Assembly (NCBI RefSeq): GCF_021155775.2
Contig: NC_060234.1
Span: forward strand, 19,120,526-19,184,525
DNA from: Neodiprion pinetum
Taxonomy: Eukaryota; Arthropoda; Insecta; Hymenoptera; Diprionidae
DNA length: 64,000 nt
Reading direction: 5' to 3'
This document shows positions 13,124 to 24,702 of this stretch, piece by piece; the first letter of the stretch is position 1, and every line of letters starts with the position of its first letter. The position numbers and the translations under genes are program-made. Under the pieces are notes generated by a model. That model saw nothing but the letters and a program-made list of their open reading frames with translations. It had not been told where the DNA came from and ran no database searches.

Positions 13124-13789
13124 AACGTGGTGATTTTCGCTTTGGGTTTTCAAAATCAGGCATTCGTTAATTCAGTCGTAATTTCGAAGAGGGCAACCTC
13201 CTCAATGATTTTAGCAATTAGTTGCATGGCTAGTTTTCAGAAAATAAAAGATTTTCTTTTTTATTCAAGCAAACTGACCCGTAAAGTTTGCCTCGCGTTC
13301 ATTGTAATGCATAAAAAAATTGCTACTTATTTTAATTCGGTGGGAATCTACGTGATGATATTCTTGATATCTGATTACTTCTCTCTGCGCAAATGCATTG
13401 AATATTGCGGTAAATTTGCTGACGCCGTGTCCGTCCAAGTTGAAACAATTGATCAGTCATGGTTCAGATTTGATTACCACTTCACTGAATTATTTAAGCA
13501 AGTCATCATGAAATATCCAATGTTATACATGTCAGGCTGGCCAAGCTTTGTTCCAAGTTCTTTTCACAAAACTGGACAAATTTGCCAGATCATTTTTCTC
13601 ATCCAGACTGTTCAATGCTACATACTTTTTTTTCAACTACGATCGTTCGGAAAAACTTTTTCCATCCAAGTATCCATATTAATTCAATTCATGAGCCATG
13701 GTAAGTACGAGTCTTGGAACGAGAATGAACTGCACATTCGTACAGATAACTATTTTATTGCTGCCATTGTCATTTGGAGCTACTTGTGA
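13124..13789 (+). CDS. long unidentified open frame, possible membrane protein exon
   Basis: The plus strand is open from just after a stop at 13121-13123 to a TGA at 13787-13789, about 221 codons. The first ATG in frame is at 13205, giving 194 residues. A frame this long is unlikely by chance in AT-rich DNA. The peptide has three hydrophobic stretches that could cross a membrane: one in the middle (about 13270-13370), one at about 13590-13640 and one at the very end. It is also rich in Phe, Ile and Ser. That make-up would suit a chemoreceptor fragment, but I see no signature motif of odorant or gustatory receptors, so no family is assigned. It may be a single exon or a decayed gene. Confidence 0.33.
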   Translation, partial: NVVIFALGFQNQAFVNSVVISKRATSSMILAISCMASFQKIKDFLFYSSKLTRKVCLAFIVMHKKIATYFNSVGIYVMIFLISDYFSLRKCIEYCGKFADAVSVQVETIDQSWFRFDYHFTELFKQVIMKYPMLYMSGWPSFVPSSFHKTGQICQIIFLIQTVQCYILFFQLRSFGKTFSIQVSILIQFMSHGKYESWNENELHIRTDNYFIAAIVIWSYL

Positions 13790-14003
13790 CAGTTAAAGGC
13801 CTGTCGACAGTAAAATGATATCAAATCTTCATCGCGAACAGTACAGTCGTTTCACTGGAAAACCGGCATACCAACAGCTCCCCGGATTGAAAAACTAAAA
13901 ACCGAACCACGACTGCTGCATGGAAGATCAAAACACATTAACTGCTTCTGGGTTGCTGCCTTAGCCATATAAAGCTTTCAGTCCAAAGCCTCTCGTCGAA
14001 CAA
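13790..14003. other. no gene seen
   Basis: Short gap between two coding-like stretches. Nothing identified. Confidence 0.4.
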
Positions 14004-14154
14004 CTAACTGGTGGTAAGCAACGTGTTTATTAGAAGAAGAAGGCAGGGGGAGCAGCATCTTGGCACAACGGAGCCACTGATTGTTTTACTAATCAGAGAT
14101 TTAATTACGCGCTTAAGCGTCTGCATGAATGTTGGATCGTTCATCGTTGGATAA

Positions 14155-14751
14155 GAGAGACTTAACAAGAGGCCGCCACACCGCGTTGACTTCATCATGC
14201 CATTTATCAAGCGCGATGAACGTAGCTTGCAGGGAGACTGGTCAAGAGGATCAGTTGCTCTTCTCCGTGTTCTCGCTGTCATTACCGTTGCTGTCGGTTG
14301 ATGCCTGTTGACGACAGGCGATGCACGTCTCGGTCGAAGGAAAGATCATGGGTTGCGCCATAGCCAAGCCAACGCGAGCTGGGTCGTTGGCCCGTTGGTC
14401 TTGTACTAAACTTGGAGTTGTGAGTCCATTAGTGCACCTGGTATAGAATTCTGTGTCATGAGCAGGAGTGGGCTCGTTTCTTCGAGTACGAATTGCTCGT
14501 TGGACTTGAAGTTCCGCAGCCGAAGCAGGAAGCTGTGAACTTAATCCGAAAGATAGTACATGTAGCAATTACGACAGCGTCAAAGATAGAGCAAAGTGCT
14601 CCAGTCGGCCAAGAATGGCAATGGTATGAGTCTGGTCAAGGAAAGAAGTCCCGGTGAAATATGTCCTTTTATCGCATTCTTCACAGGGTGGAAAAAAATC
14701 CCGGAGACGTGTATTGAGATTGGCAAAACTACTTTCCGAATACAATTTCAA
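14155..14751 (-). pseudogene. coding-like minus-strand segment with breaks, unidentified
   Basis: On the minus strand a frame is open from 14751 to 14251 except for one TAA at 14569-14571, and its codon use looks like real coding DNA. A second coding-like stretch follows in another frame, from about 14245 to a TAA at about 14118. It sits just after a possible acceptor (TTGACCAG) and is rich in charged residues and Trp. The segment is more GC-rich than its surroundings. I do not recognise the protein. It could be two exons of an active gene with an unseen intron, or a decayed gene or transposon fragment; the in-frame stop favours decay. Confidence 0.25.
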
Positions 14752-16639
14752 TCGCCATTGCTAGCTTCACACGTTTAACCACTTGGGCGACTTTCCGCGA
14801 TGCTTTAGATGCTCTTTAATCCAGAAATCAAGTATATCAAGTGATCGCAATCTTTCTGCCATTGGAAATTGAACGGAATTTCTGATTTGTTTTTTTTTTC
14901 GTGGAATATAAATGTGTTTATGATGTGTAAACCTTTGTCCACTGCAGAATATTAAAAAATCGATCCAAATATGACAAGACAAAAATCTCTTGTCACATTT
15001 TCGAAATTGCAGACCGGATGCAGAAAAACGAAGAAAAACGGACAACTTGCGTGAGTAATTTTTTTTTTCACTTGCATGGACGCAACTTTTTTTGCCATGA
15101 TAAATTTAATATTTTGCATATTTTCCATACGCAATACACCAGCATAACTGATAAGCTGTAAATGTACATAGAAACCCGGAACGAAGGCTTATTTCCTGTT
15201 TTTCGCAAACTGACTCGATACGTCAACCTGTAATTTATAGCTTCATTCTTTCCTACATGGACCTTCAAACATTCGTTCATTGTTTTGATCGTTTCGGCAA
15301 AGTGCTCAAAACGAACAGATCGTGTAAATATTATCATGCTAATGTCTCATCCTCTCCAGCTATGAATACGTGGAAAAAAAAACACTACCATGTTTTATTC
15401 ACGACTCAACTTCATTTTCAGTCGACAATCAACGTTCTGCGATTTCTCTGGTGGAAGAAACACGGAATTTTGTTTTCCGAATAGACTGCACGCACGTAGA
15501 CCATCGTAATTCGAACATTTCGTGAGTCAATTTTTGGACTGAGATCTCATTAGGCAAAAGTCTCTGCTCAATATTCGCCTTCAAACGTTGTTTTAACGAA
15601 CTGTGTAACCCAGCGGAAAGCTCAACGAGTATCACGAAAAGCATGAAGAGAATAAGAAAGATGTGTTTATCATGAACGTACCGTTTGGCTTTCATCTTGC
15701 ATTTCATTAATATATTCGTCAGTTTTTAATCAGTTGATTAACTTTCAATAAATTACTCGATTCAACGACGAACGCATTAAATTTTATAAATCAACAGTTA
15801 TATCAAGTGTAGAGGACAAGTGTAACTCATTTTGATTGTCGTGAAGAAAATAACAATTGTTATGGGTATTGATTAGCATGCTGATTTAATTTTTGTTCTA
15901 GATGGAATCCGCAAGTAATCCTAACCTTGTTAATTATTCCGACAAATTTAGTCTGGAATTGCGTCACGTCCACATACTTGAATCCATTGTATCTCCCATT
16001 TTGTCTCTCATACATTTGTTCCGAAGATAAAAATATGAGCACAAGGCGATGATCCCTGCACCGTGATATCTACATCACATCCAAATTACCCAACGCTAGT
16101 TCTGGCGATGAATTCTTCTGTAACGGTGAAAGAAATCAATCAATAAAGAACGCATCTGCAAATATAAGGCATATCAAAACGAGATTAACTTATTAAATGA
16201 TCTCTCTTTAGAAATGAATGATTCGGCCATTTACGGTACAACCAATATGGGACTAATGACAAAATTAATACCTGTGGAGGGATGAACGGTATCGGTTTTT
16301 ATAACAGCGACACTGATGTTAATTGCTATGATATATCCTATGCAAAGCTATTCAACTACATTTTGACTACATGTATTCATTATAATTCTATTTGTAACCA
16401 ATGTACCCCCAATATCCTTTACTTTTCTCCTGTGCGAATCATTTGTCATTTGCACAAACCAAGAGGTTAAAGGCAAATTTTAATAATCTATCTACCTACG
16501 CTAAAAATTTTTATTGACTAGAACAGTGAAAGCTTTCTCAGGCTGAAGACTTTTTTAATGGTTCCTGCTCATCTCTTAACTTTTGATTCAGATTCTGCGA
16601 CTCCCATTCATCCTCTCGTTCATCAGTAATTGATCCAAA
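14752..16639. other. no gene identified
   Basis: AT-rich. Several open frames of 60-92 codons occur on both strands, but none has a recognised domain or paired splice sites. Confidence 0.4.
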
Positions 16640-17230
16640 CCTGCAAAGTCTTAGCCGGGCAACGTAGCTTGTAGAACTGATGACCTTTGTTCTCTTAACG
16701 TACGGGATGCCTCGTCACATCTCGTTGTTAGGGACGCGCAGTTTAAGCCGGAATGATCAGTCTTAATTATTCCCTGCCCACGCCGGTATGCAGGCATGAA
16801 TGTGCTGCACGTAGAGTACGTCGCTCGGACGAAATCGTGGATCGTGGATCGTGGATCGCGAGAATCGAGGACGCGATCTCGTCTGATTTTATCAGCGGAC
16901 AACTCTCTCCTCGGCAATAAGGCAGAGAGCGAAGTGAGAAGAATGTCGGCACGAGTTGATGTCAGTGGGGATGGACTGGCGGACCGAGGAACGCTGCAAG
17001 GTTGCATCATCCCAGCACTAAATTCATCCCGGGTAACGAGACGCCGAGACGAATTGAGCGAAAGTGATCGAATGGTCACGGGGTGACAAGCGGGAGAAGC
17101 ATAACACGATCGGAGGGATCGCAGGGCAATCAACATCTTTAATTCGAATCTCGGTACGCATCCACCTAGATCTTCTGTACCGGCTCCGATATACCTTCTC
17201 GACGTGGAACATTCGGAGAAGAAATTATAC
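16640..17230. other. GC-rich, CpG-rich patch, possible promoter or first exon
   Basis: This block is clearly more GC-rich than its neighbours and has many CpG steps. It holds a short tandem run of GGATCGTGG-type units at about 16840-16860 and nearby inverted GATCGCG-type words. Frames are open on both strands (161 codons on minus, 96 on plus), which fits composition rather than coding. No TATA box or recognised exon was found. Confidence 0.3.
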
Positions 17231-18574
17231 CGTAGCGTAAGTTTCCCCTGATAACGAGATGTCTTTTATCCTCCATGAAAAAACTGAGATTTTATAGTTT
17301 CGATAAATTTATTGAAAGTTTTAAGATTTACTTTTTCAACTTTTCATTTCCACTTGGTTGAAGTCTTCCACAAGTGTTGCGTTGCGAGAGGTGGTCATAG
17401 TCAATATTTACTGATCGCTTTAAATGCAGTGCTGCTTTGATAATGGTGAAAATCAGTGACATTCTGCTTAGAAAATTCGTTGGAAAGTAAGGTGGTTAAA
17501 GACTGATTAAAATATCCTCTTCCGAATATTCTACTTACAGCCAACTTAAATGGTACATTAATTACGAGGAATTTTATCGGTGAAAAATTGATCAAATGAA
17601 AAAACAATCATCTACGAGAGTTGTCCGTTTTTCTTCGTTTTTTTTTCACATAATATATCGCTTTACAGGTTTTTACATATAGTGAATTTCCGCCTCTGAT
17701 TTTAGTCACGGATGATATCGATTGAGATAAGAAAAAGTGTCATTCTTTTTCAAACACCTGATTTTTCCATCTAGCGAAGCATCGCTTTTGTGAATTATCA
17801 CGAAACCATGTTAAATTTAATACTAATTGCAAACAGTTTACACCAATATAGGTTTTAGAACTGATAATACGTCACATTTTATATTCTCTTGAAACAACGG
17901 TAATCATGAAAATATTTCTTGCTAAAAAATGGTAAAAAAATTCCATTGGTTTTTTCGGCGAATTATACATTTAACTCAAATGGTAATCGCCAACCAAGGT
18001 TTCGCGTAACGAGATGTATACAGAGATATGGAGAAGATCTTGCAAAATTTCATCTCACAATAATTCAAAACGATTTAAAAGAATTTCGTATTTCTCGAGC
18101 TCGCTCGAAAATTCCATACATGGGCTCTTATAATAATTCGTAAGCAACCCGTCGCAGCTCCGTTACGTCAGCAACGAAACATACTTCAACTGAGCTGTCA
18201 ACGACGTAGGCTAATTTGGAAACGAAGCTCGGTTCGTTTCATCTGTACAACAATCAGCGTATCATTGTCCACGCCCACCGTTAATTAATTATTTATTTCG
18301 CATAAATACCTTGGCATGCGCGCAGAGTGATCTATATAATACAACCCGCTAATGAGTCTGAAAAAATTTGAGATTTTATGCAAAGAGCGAAAAGCCCACT
18401 ACTTACTTGTATCATTTATCAGATTTTTTACCCTATACGAAACGCCCAGCGAGACTGTGCGCCTTATTTCCGTCAACTCAGGTAAGAAAAAAAAGATTCA
18501 TGAACAATTCTCGACAGATAATGATCATACCATTTGAATATAAATCTTTTCTATTTTATAATCTGGCTACACGC
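17231..18574. other. no gene identified
   Basis: AT-rich, with no supported coding segment. Nothing repeated was noticed. Confidence 0.45.
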
Positions 18575-18575
18575 C

Positions 18576-18616
<41 letters not shown>
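18575..18616 (+). repeat. (CT)n microsatellite
   Basis: About 40 bases of nearly pure CT dinucleotide repeat. Confidence 0.9.
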
Positions 18617-18618
<2 letters not shown>

Positions 18619-20682
18619 GATCTATGTATCTCTTCCTTCTACCTCTCTCTGGTTGCCGGACGGCTGAAGTTTTGCCATGAAATAATTTTATTGATTACAA
18701 ACGCTAGTGACCGGTGCTAAGTGAGTACTAAATTTGTTTTAGAAAAGATCTTCACGCATCACATATTTTACCAATTGGCAATGTAAATACCTATTTAAGA
18801 ACTCTTACATGGCGCCGCTTCCTAGTATAACGTTGTAAGCGACAGTCTTATCTGGGCAGTGAAATATATCCTCTATGAAACTGTCGTAACGATGCAACGC
18901 TTGACCTGAAAAGAATTCGCGTATGTATTTAAATAAACACTCTTACATTTGGGACATTCCAAAAAATTTCCACCAGCCCCCGTAATTTTCGTTTTCGGAA
19001 GTTGTGATTTTTCCAAAATCGATGACTAATTGAGCAGTAGATTATTTTTTGGACGATTTGAGTTCGGAACTAAGACGTTGTGTCTAGTACGAAATGCGTT
19101 GAGTTGTGAACGAATTTTGGCAAAATAGTTATTTGCTATTTTTGCTAAAACTAGAAGTATCAATTTTTCAAAACTTCACGAAGATATCAGAGATCCAATC
19201 TTGGAGTTGAAATTATTTCAGGCTCTCAAAAAATCTGGAAATAAAAACTCATTCAAAGTGACAATAAAAAAAGGGCACTACCTACAATATGCTTCATATT
19301 CATGGAATGAGAAAAGGGTTTTGTTTCCCACTTCCTTGTGATCGGCGTTTTTTTCAAAATCGAATGCATCTCAAATTCTGTCTCAGTGAAATATGTAGTG
19401 TATTGTACTAACTACTTCGTTCACTTCGCAATTAATACAATCTCGCAAATGCGTCTTGAGTTCAACTTAACAATCAACAAAAAATCTTAATTCACCTCAA
19501 AAAGTACCAGAATGAACATCTAAACAGTTATCCCATTTAGCTAGAAGAAGAATTTAAACCTAAACCTATTGTCAAATCCAAACTTGCAATTGTTATTTTG
19601 CGATGCCGTATCTGATGGAATAGAATCAAACTTATATTTATGCAACCATGCTCATGAATTATCTAAGCATACATTAGATACATATAATCTACATATTTAT
19701 AATAAATGATTAGAGTAGCAAGTATCTTGAATAAAAACAGGGAAAATGTACGTGTTTGAAAATTTCATACTTCCACGCAAGGTTAGGAGTTTATGCATTC
19801 TATTAAAAATCATAAGATGATTAATTCTTGCGAAAGTCAAATAGATTTGTGAAAAATTCACAATTGTAAAATTGATAGAAACAGGACTCTATTACGAAGA
19901 AAATTGAATAATCCGTACAGAGCTGAAAACAATGCTTGGAGAAAAATCTAAACATACCGATTCCCTCAAACTACCCAAAAAATGATGAATTTAATCGCTT
20001 AATAATTCGAATTTTTGGTGTCGATCTAGATGGTTGAAATTTTTCAGAATGCCCCATACACATATGAGCATCGTAGAATCGTTGCTTAGTTTCAGTCGTT
20101 GCATGCCCAAATGTCATTTACGTTTTTTGCGGAATTAATCACTGACGAACGAGTCTGCATTCCCACGCGGCGTTTATATACCGGATAGAAAAAGGATGAA
20201 AATAAATGAAAAATGGGAAGACAAAAAAGTCTTGGTAAAAGTAATACAGTATAAAAAGGATGATACAGAGTTTTTCTCCGAGCTTGTGAGCCCCGAATTT
20301 ATGCCCGGCTGCAGGAATCTTAGTAAATCATGAGATACGCGATCTGACGTGAGACGTTCTGTTTCGCAATCTACATATCTTCCCACGCGTAACATGCGCT
20401 ATTGTAACGCCAAACGTGCAGCCTATAATAGGCGAACACTCGTTCGGTACTTCTACCTGCGCAAACATATTTCACCCATTCCTAGATGTCACCGTGGATG
20501 AAGCGTGTCGTTGTTATCGGCACTACTGTTACTCGTTAGTGTCAACAGGCACGCCAAATCCTCGTTATGGACATGACGATGTGTGAGTACACCCGAGTGA
20601 AGTCGATTCTGACCCCCCACGTTTGAACCAGTCAAAAATAAGTTCGGCTCCGGCAGCCTTTAACCAATCGCAGTGGTTCATC
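18617..20682. other. no gene identified
   Basis: AT-rich DNA without a supported coding stretch or a clear element. Confidence 0.45.
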
Positions 20683-21058
20683 AAACAGGTATGTACACTT
20701 GGGAACAATGAATCTGAGACAGCTAATTTTTCACACTAGACAGTTATGTTGTCAACACAGTGAAACCTACAGCGCCACAGTCGGCCGAGCGCGAAACAAA
20801 CTCAGTCTCAATAAACGTAACGTAACCCATGACCGTCGAATCTAACCTTAGAATACCGCGATGATAATGAATTGTTGGATTGACACGTATTATAAGGTTA
20901 TATTCGCAGTCACGGGTTATGTTATGCTTATTGAGATTGAGTTTGTTTCGCGCTCGGCCGACTATGGCGCTGTAGGTTTCTCCATGTTGCCAACATAACT
21001 GTCTAGTGTAAAAAATTAGCCATCTCACATTCATTGTCCCCAAATGCACGTATGTGTT
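20683..21058. mobile_element. foldback element with about 145-bp arms
   Basis: The left arm (about 20683-20835) and right arm (about 20910-21058) are reverse complements over most of their length. Both contain the words GACAGTTATGTTG, CCTACAGCGCCA, GTCGGCCGAGCGCGAAACAA and CTCAATAA, in inverted order. The spacer is about 75 bp. It has no coding capacity, and the open frame across it on the minus strand is a shadow. It is probably a non-autonomous DNA transposon or foldback element. Confidence 0.75.
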
Positions 21059-21370
21059 ATCCAATAGGCGTAAACTAAACCCCAGTGCTGCCAACCTTAT
21101 TTCGTACTCGCAAAAATTACAGGGGTCACAATCGACTTTACTCGGTGCACTTAGGTATCTACGGAGCCTACCACACAAACATATCACTTCTTCATGCACC
21201 AAGAGAAATTTCTAGTTGTGGTTTCATAGTAGAGAGTTGGCAATGATATTATGGAGGAGAGTCAGTTTAGCAATATTTAGTCATATTGGTTATAAACGGA
21301 GGGGAAACAGTGAAACTTGGCACTCATCTCGTCTTTGCAGAGCAGATTGATCATCCAACTACGCGTGCGC

Positions 21371-21575
21371 GAGCTTTGTCGGATTTTTATTTAGGTTGGT
21401 CATGTCAAGCTTCAGCTATCAACCCGGCTTATGGAGGTTACACAAGCGATGCAAATTTTTTGGTTTAAGCAGTTCTCAAGATGTGATGTAGTAATTCGGG
21501 AAGGCTTGGTAAACTTTTCTATGAATCATCATGACAACATATTTTCAATTGGCCACTTGCCACGGTGGAGTTGAA
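21371..21575 (+). repeat. dispersed repeat, copy 1 (second copy at 32.66 kb)
   Basis: This block shares a series of words in the same order with 32663-32909: GAGCTTTGTCGGA, AAGCTTCAGCT, GGTTTAAGCAG (GGTTAAGCAG in copy 2), GGGAAGGCTTGG, a CATGACA word, TTTCAATT and GGAGTTGAAT. Its ends and class are unknown. Confidence 0.55.
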
Positions 21576-21629
21576 TGGGTGCCTTATTGTTAGTAGATTT
21601 CGACGTTGACGTATACATCTCCAAATATC

Positions 21630-21890
21630 GAAGTCCTCGTATCTCAAACACGGAAAAAGGCTCGACAACCTCATTCTATACGCAATTATGAACAAAAACA
21701 TTCCAATCCATTTTCATTTGTCGCAGAAATAAAGAAATGGCACGAATTCTCCGTATTTACTATTGCGATTTCGTAGAACCCGTGCCATTTCTCTATTTCT
21801 GCATCAAATTAAAATGAATCGCAATGTTTTTGTTCAGAATTGCATATATAATGTGTCTATTAAGCCCTTTTTCACATTCGAGATACATTT
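21630..21890. mobile_element. foldback element with about 110-bp arms
   Basis: The left arm (about 21635-21745) contains TATCTCAAACACGG, GAACAAAAACATTCC and GAAATAAAGAAATGGCACG. The right arm (about 21778-21888) carries their near complements in reverse order: CGTGCCATTTCTCTATTTC, AATGTTTTTGTTC and TTCGAGATAC. The spacer is about 35 bp. There are no genes inside. Confidence 0.65.
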
Positions 21891-21914
21891 GATATTCCGT
21901 TTCGAGTGAGTTGT

Positions 21915-22260
21915 GCCCATGCCTTGCAGCAAAGATTTTGCAAAGGTACAATCTCACCGACCAATGAAAAATCATCTTGCCACATCAATTATTTAAGAAA
22001 AAAATCTCATTGCCCACACAACCTCCATTAAGCCGCGTTTGACAGCTTAACACTGAAATTTATAGGCCTCTGGTGACCTAGTAAACACCACACGGCTTTT
22101 ACTGTGTCACAGGTCTAATTAGTGTGTGTTTCAGGTAGAGCAGGTTCAATGCAGTTGAAGCTTCATGTGGCCAGGCTAGATAAAACGATGACTATCTCGC
22201 GCATGCGCAACCGCACGCCCAATCTGCTAAGTTTCACCATTTTCTCTCGGTATCTGTAGT
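21915..22260. repeat. dispersed repeat related to 9.5-9.78 kb
   Basis: It holds an inverted relative of the 9513-9568 block and a direct relative of the 9712-9776 block, including GCGCATGCGCA, AAGTTTCACCATTTT and CTCTCGG. A GCGCATGCGCA word also occurs at 32925 next to copy 2 of the other dispersed repeat, so these pieces may belong to one larger family. Confidence 0.4.
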
Positions 22261-23479
22261 TAATTTTGTAACTCGGGCACTGATTGTTGCTATTCCTTGA
22301 TAGTGATCTTTCAAATCTGATAGGGGCCCTTAACAGATCTATCACTTATTACCGATTATTTTCGATTTATAGGATAAAAAATTTACATAAATGTCAATTG
22401 GTAATTGCGTTGAATGATTAAAAAAAATAACAGACGTACCCATCGCGGGACGCCTGGTAGAAGGAACTTCTTAAACCGTTTTATGTTTTTATATTGAATT
22501 CACTTCAAGTGGAATACCTTCATGGAGTCTAATGGTTAAATGAAATCATAAAGAAGGGGGGGAGGCGGGGGTTGTGTTACGTTTTTGGGTTTCGGTTTTG
22601 CCTTAAAGTTTTGTATAACGGGTCATTGATTCACTCTTCATACGGAAGCACGCCATAAGAAGTTCTTTCATAAGTAAACAATAAATCTACGAATAACATG
22701 TTCATTTACATCCTTTTAAACTAAATGATACGTGGTTCAGCTGATATTATCGTATGATATACGCTGTTATCAACAGTTGTAACTTCTCCTAGGTACATGT
22801 GCATTAACGCATCTCATTGGCGTATTCTTTGAAGGATTAGAATGTTTGGTTACTCACTTACTGGAGCAATTAGTTATTACAAGCCTGGCTTTTCGAAGGT
22901 TTTCATAATGACGATGTTTTAACGTAGAGATAATGCAGTTAATTAAGATCGTCCTCGCAATCGACGGCGCCTTGGATACCTTCACAATAGTTGGGCCGAT
23001 AATCGATTTCTAGAATTCACCTGTAGGTACACTGTAACCAAAGTGACCCAAGAGCCCGCAAAATGTGATCTAAAGCAGAAACTCGATTATCCAAACCACG
23101 ACTTAGTTTATTCAAAGATTCTGTTATCCGAACTGATCCGAACAACGGCCAAATTTTTTTGGAATGAATATACACGATGTTAGGTAAAAGAGATATCGGA
23201 CAATGTACGGTCAGAGTGTTACGTTAAAATTAACGATATTGTCATTATCTTCATACGTAAAGTTAGTTAGAATGATTGACGTGTGTTAAAGCAACACATC
23301 GTGCGTGTAAAAATGACATAAAAATATGCGTGTTAGGTTTCTAATGTTGTTAATCATGCAATATCGTTTTATCTAACAGTACCGTTCCACTATTCGACTG
23401 AGCGGTAATCGGAAATAAAAATTTCTCTCAGTGCAGTAATGGTATCGAATATATTGCAATGATGGGACACGTGGTGTGT
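22261..23479. other. no gene identified
   Basis: A short G-rich patch lies at about 22555-22575 (runs of five or more G). Otherwise AT-rich with nothing supported. Confidence 0.45.
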
Positions 23480-23875
23480 GTCTTCACCAATTTCTCGGTC
23501 AACGACTCTCTTGAAGGAAGGAGGTGCGGAGATTTCCGTCTCCCATAATCGAACATCATTTAAAACTCAAACAATAAGAACTCCAAAAGCCATATCAAAA
23601 TTAGAGAGAGAGAGGATTTGAAAGGAAGAAGCAAAATAAACCAAGTGAAATCCAAGAGTAAAGTGCATCGATGAAAAGACAATTATTTACAATTTTAAAA
23701 ATATACACCATTTTGAAAAATTTACACATGGAATGAACGAATGGCGGAATGGACGAACGGATGAATTTTAAACTTAATAACGACTGGTGTTTTATATATA
23801 AATAAGGAAATTGTGCTATGTTGGTCGTACCTTATGAAAAATGCGTAATGATTATTCGTTAAGTAAATAAAATTT
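23480..23875 (+). repeat. diverged non-coding duplicate, copy A
   Basis: About 400 bp that align by eye, in the same order and orientation, with 29545-29975. The best-kept words are GGTGCGGAG, ACTCCAAAAG, GTGAAATCCAAGA, TTATTTACAATT, ATATACACCA, ATGGAATGAA and GAATTTTAAAC. Neither copy is coding. A small stem (GGAGA and TCTCC) forms at the GGTGCGGAG site, and copy B keeps a matching stem (CGGAG and CTCCG). Confidence 0.6.
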
Positions 23876-24441
23876 CAAATTTCAATAAATTCTCACAATA
23901 TACGATGTATTCATTACATCGATACAACGTTTAATAGTTGTAGGAAGAGTAAATAAGACACTCAGCATACTCGTCAGGAATCACCCACTTTCTGTATTTG
24001 TAATACAATATAATATTTTGCACCATCTCCATCTAAAAGTGTGGTTCTTTGAGCACTAGTGCTTAAAAGTGGAATGACAAGCAGTAATCGTACCAAATCT
24101 GAAATTCCATGAAAACCTAGTAATTTTGCTCAACTTCACGATATTGTTGGAGACTCAATGCTTATCATTTTTGAAGAACGAGTTTTGCTTGTAATTCTGA
24201 TGATATAGATGATACGGTACAACAACATAACCTATAACGAATTGCGAAAGAAAGACGAAAGTTTGATTTTGTTCGGTTATTCATGAATTTTGACTAGTTT
24301 GCCGCGTACGCGGGTTTTGGCTCTTGTTTGTGAGTATGCAGGACTCTGACGTGAATCAGTTTAGACGAGATTAAGAGAATGCTGTAATCAGTCCTTACTG
24401 ACCGCGTTAGATGTCAATTATTCTCACTATTATCAAAGCCT
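23876..24441. other. no gene identified
   Basis: AT-rich. A 12-bp perfect palindrome, AGCACTAGTGCT, lies at about 24051. Nothing else was seen. Confidence 0.45.
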
Positions 24442-24702
24442 GCGCATTACTGACGTGAAAATCCCACCTGACAGTCGACAAAATTCTACATGCAGTGCCA
24501 AACAAAATTATCAAAAAACTTTCTTGATGCATGCGAGAATAATTCCGTCAGGAAATTTCTTCCTGCAATAAATGGCCATTCAATTACAGGAATACATTTC
24601 CTGACTTTATTGTTGCATAAAACAAGACTGTTTTTAAAAATTTGTATTCAGCAGTGCACCTAGAACTGCACTGACTGGGGTATTTTCACGTCAGTGATGC
24701 GT
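24442..24702. mobile_element. short MITE with TIRs containing ACTGACGTGAAAAT
   Basis: The left end reads GCGCATTACTGACGTGAAAA and the right end, read on the other strand, ACGCATCACTGACGTGAAAA. That makes a terminal inverted repeat of about 21 bp with two differences. The similarity continues weakly inward (CAGTGC words). It is 261 bp long with no coding capacity. No clear target duplication was found. Confidence 0.55.

Noticed and set aside
20744..21202. 152-codon open frame on the minus strand.
   Set aside because: It runs across the foldback element and its loop; the open frame follows from the inverted repeat, and no domain is seen.
22553..22575. G-rich run as a possible quadruplex.
   Set aside because: Only two long G runs are clear, so a four-tract structure is not supported.
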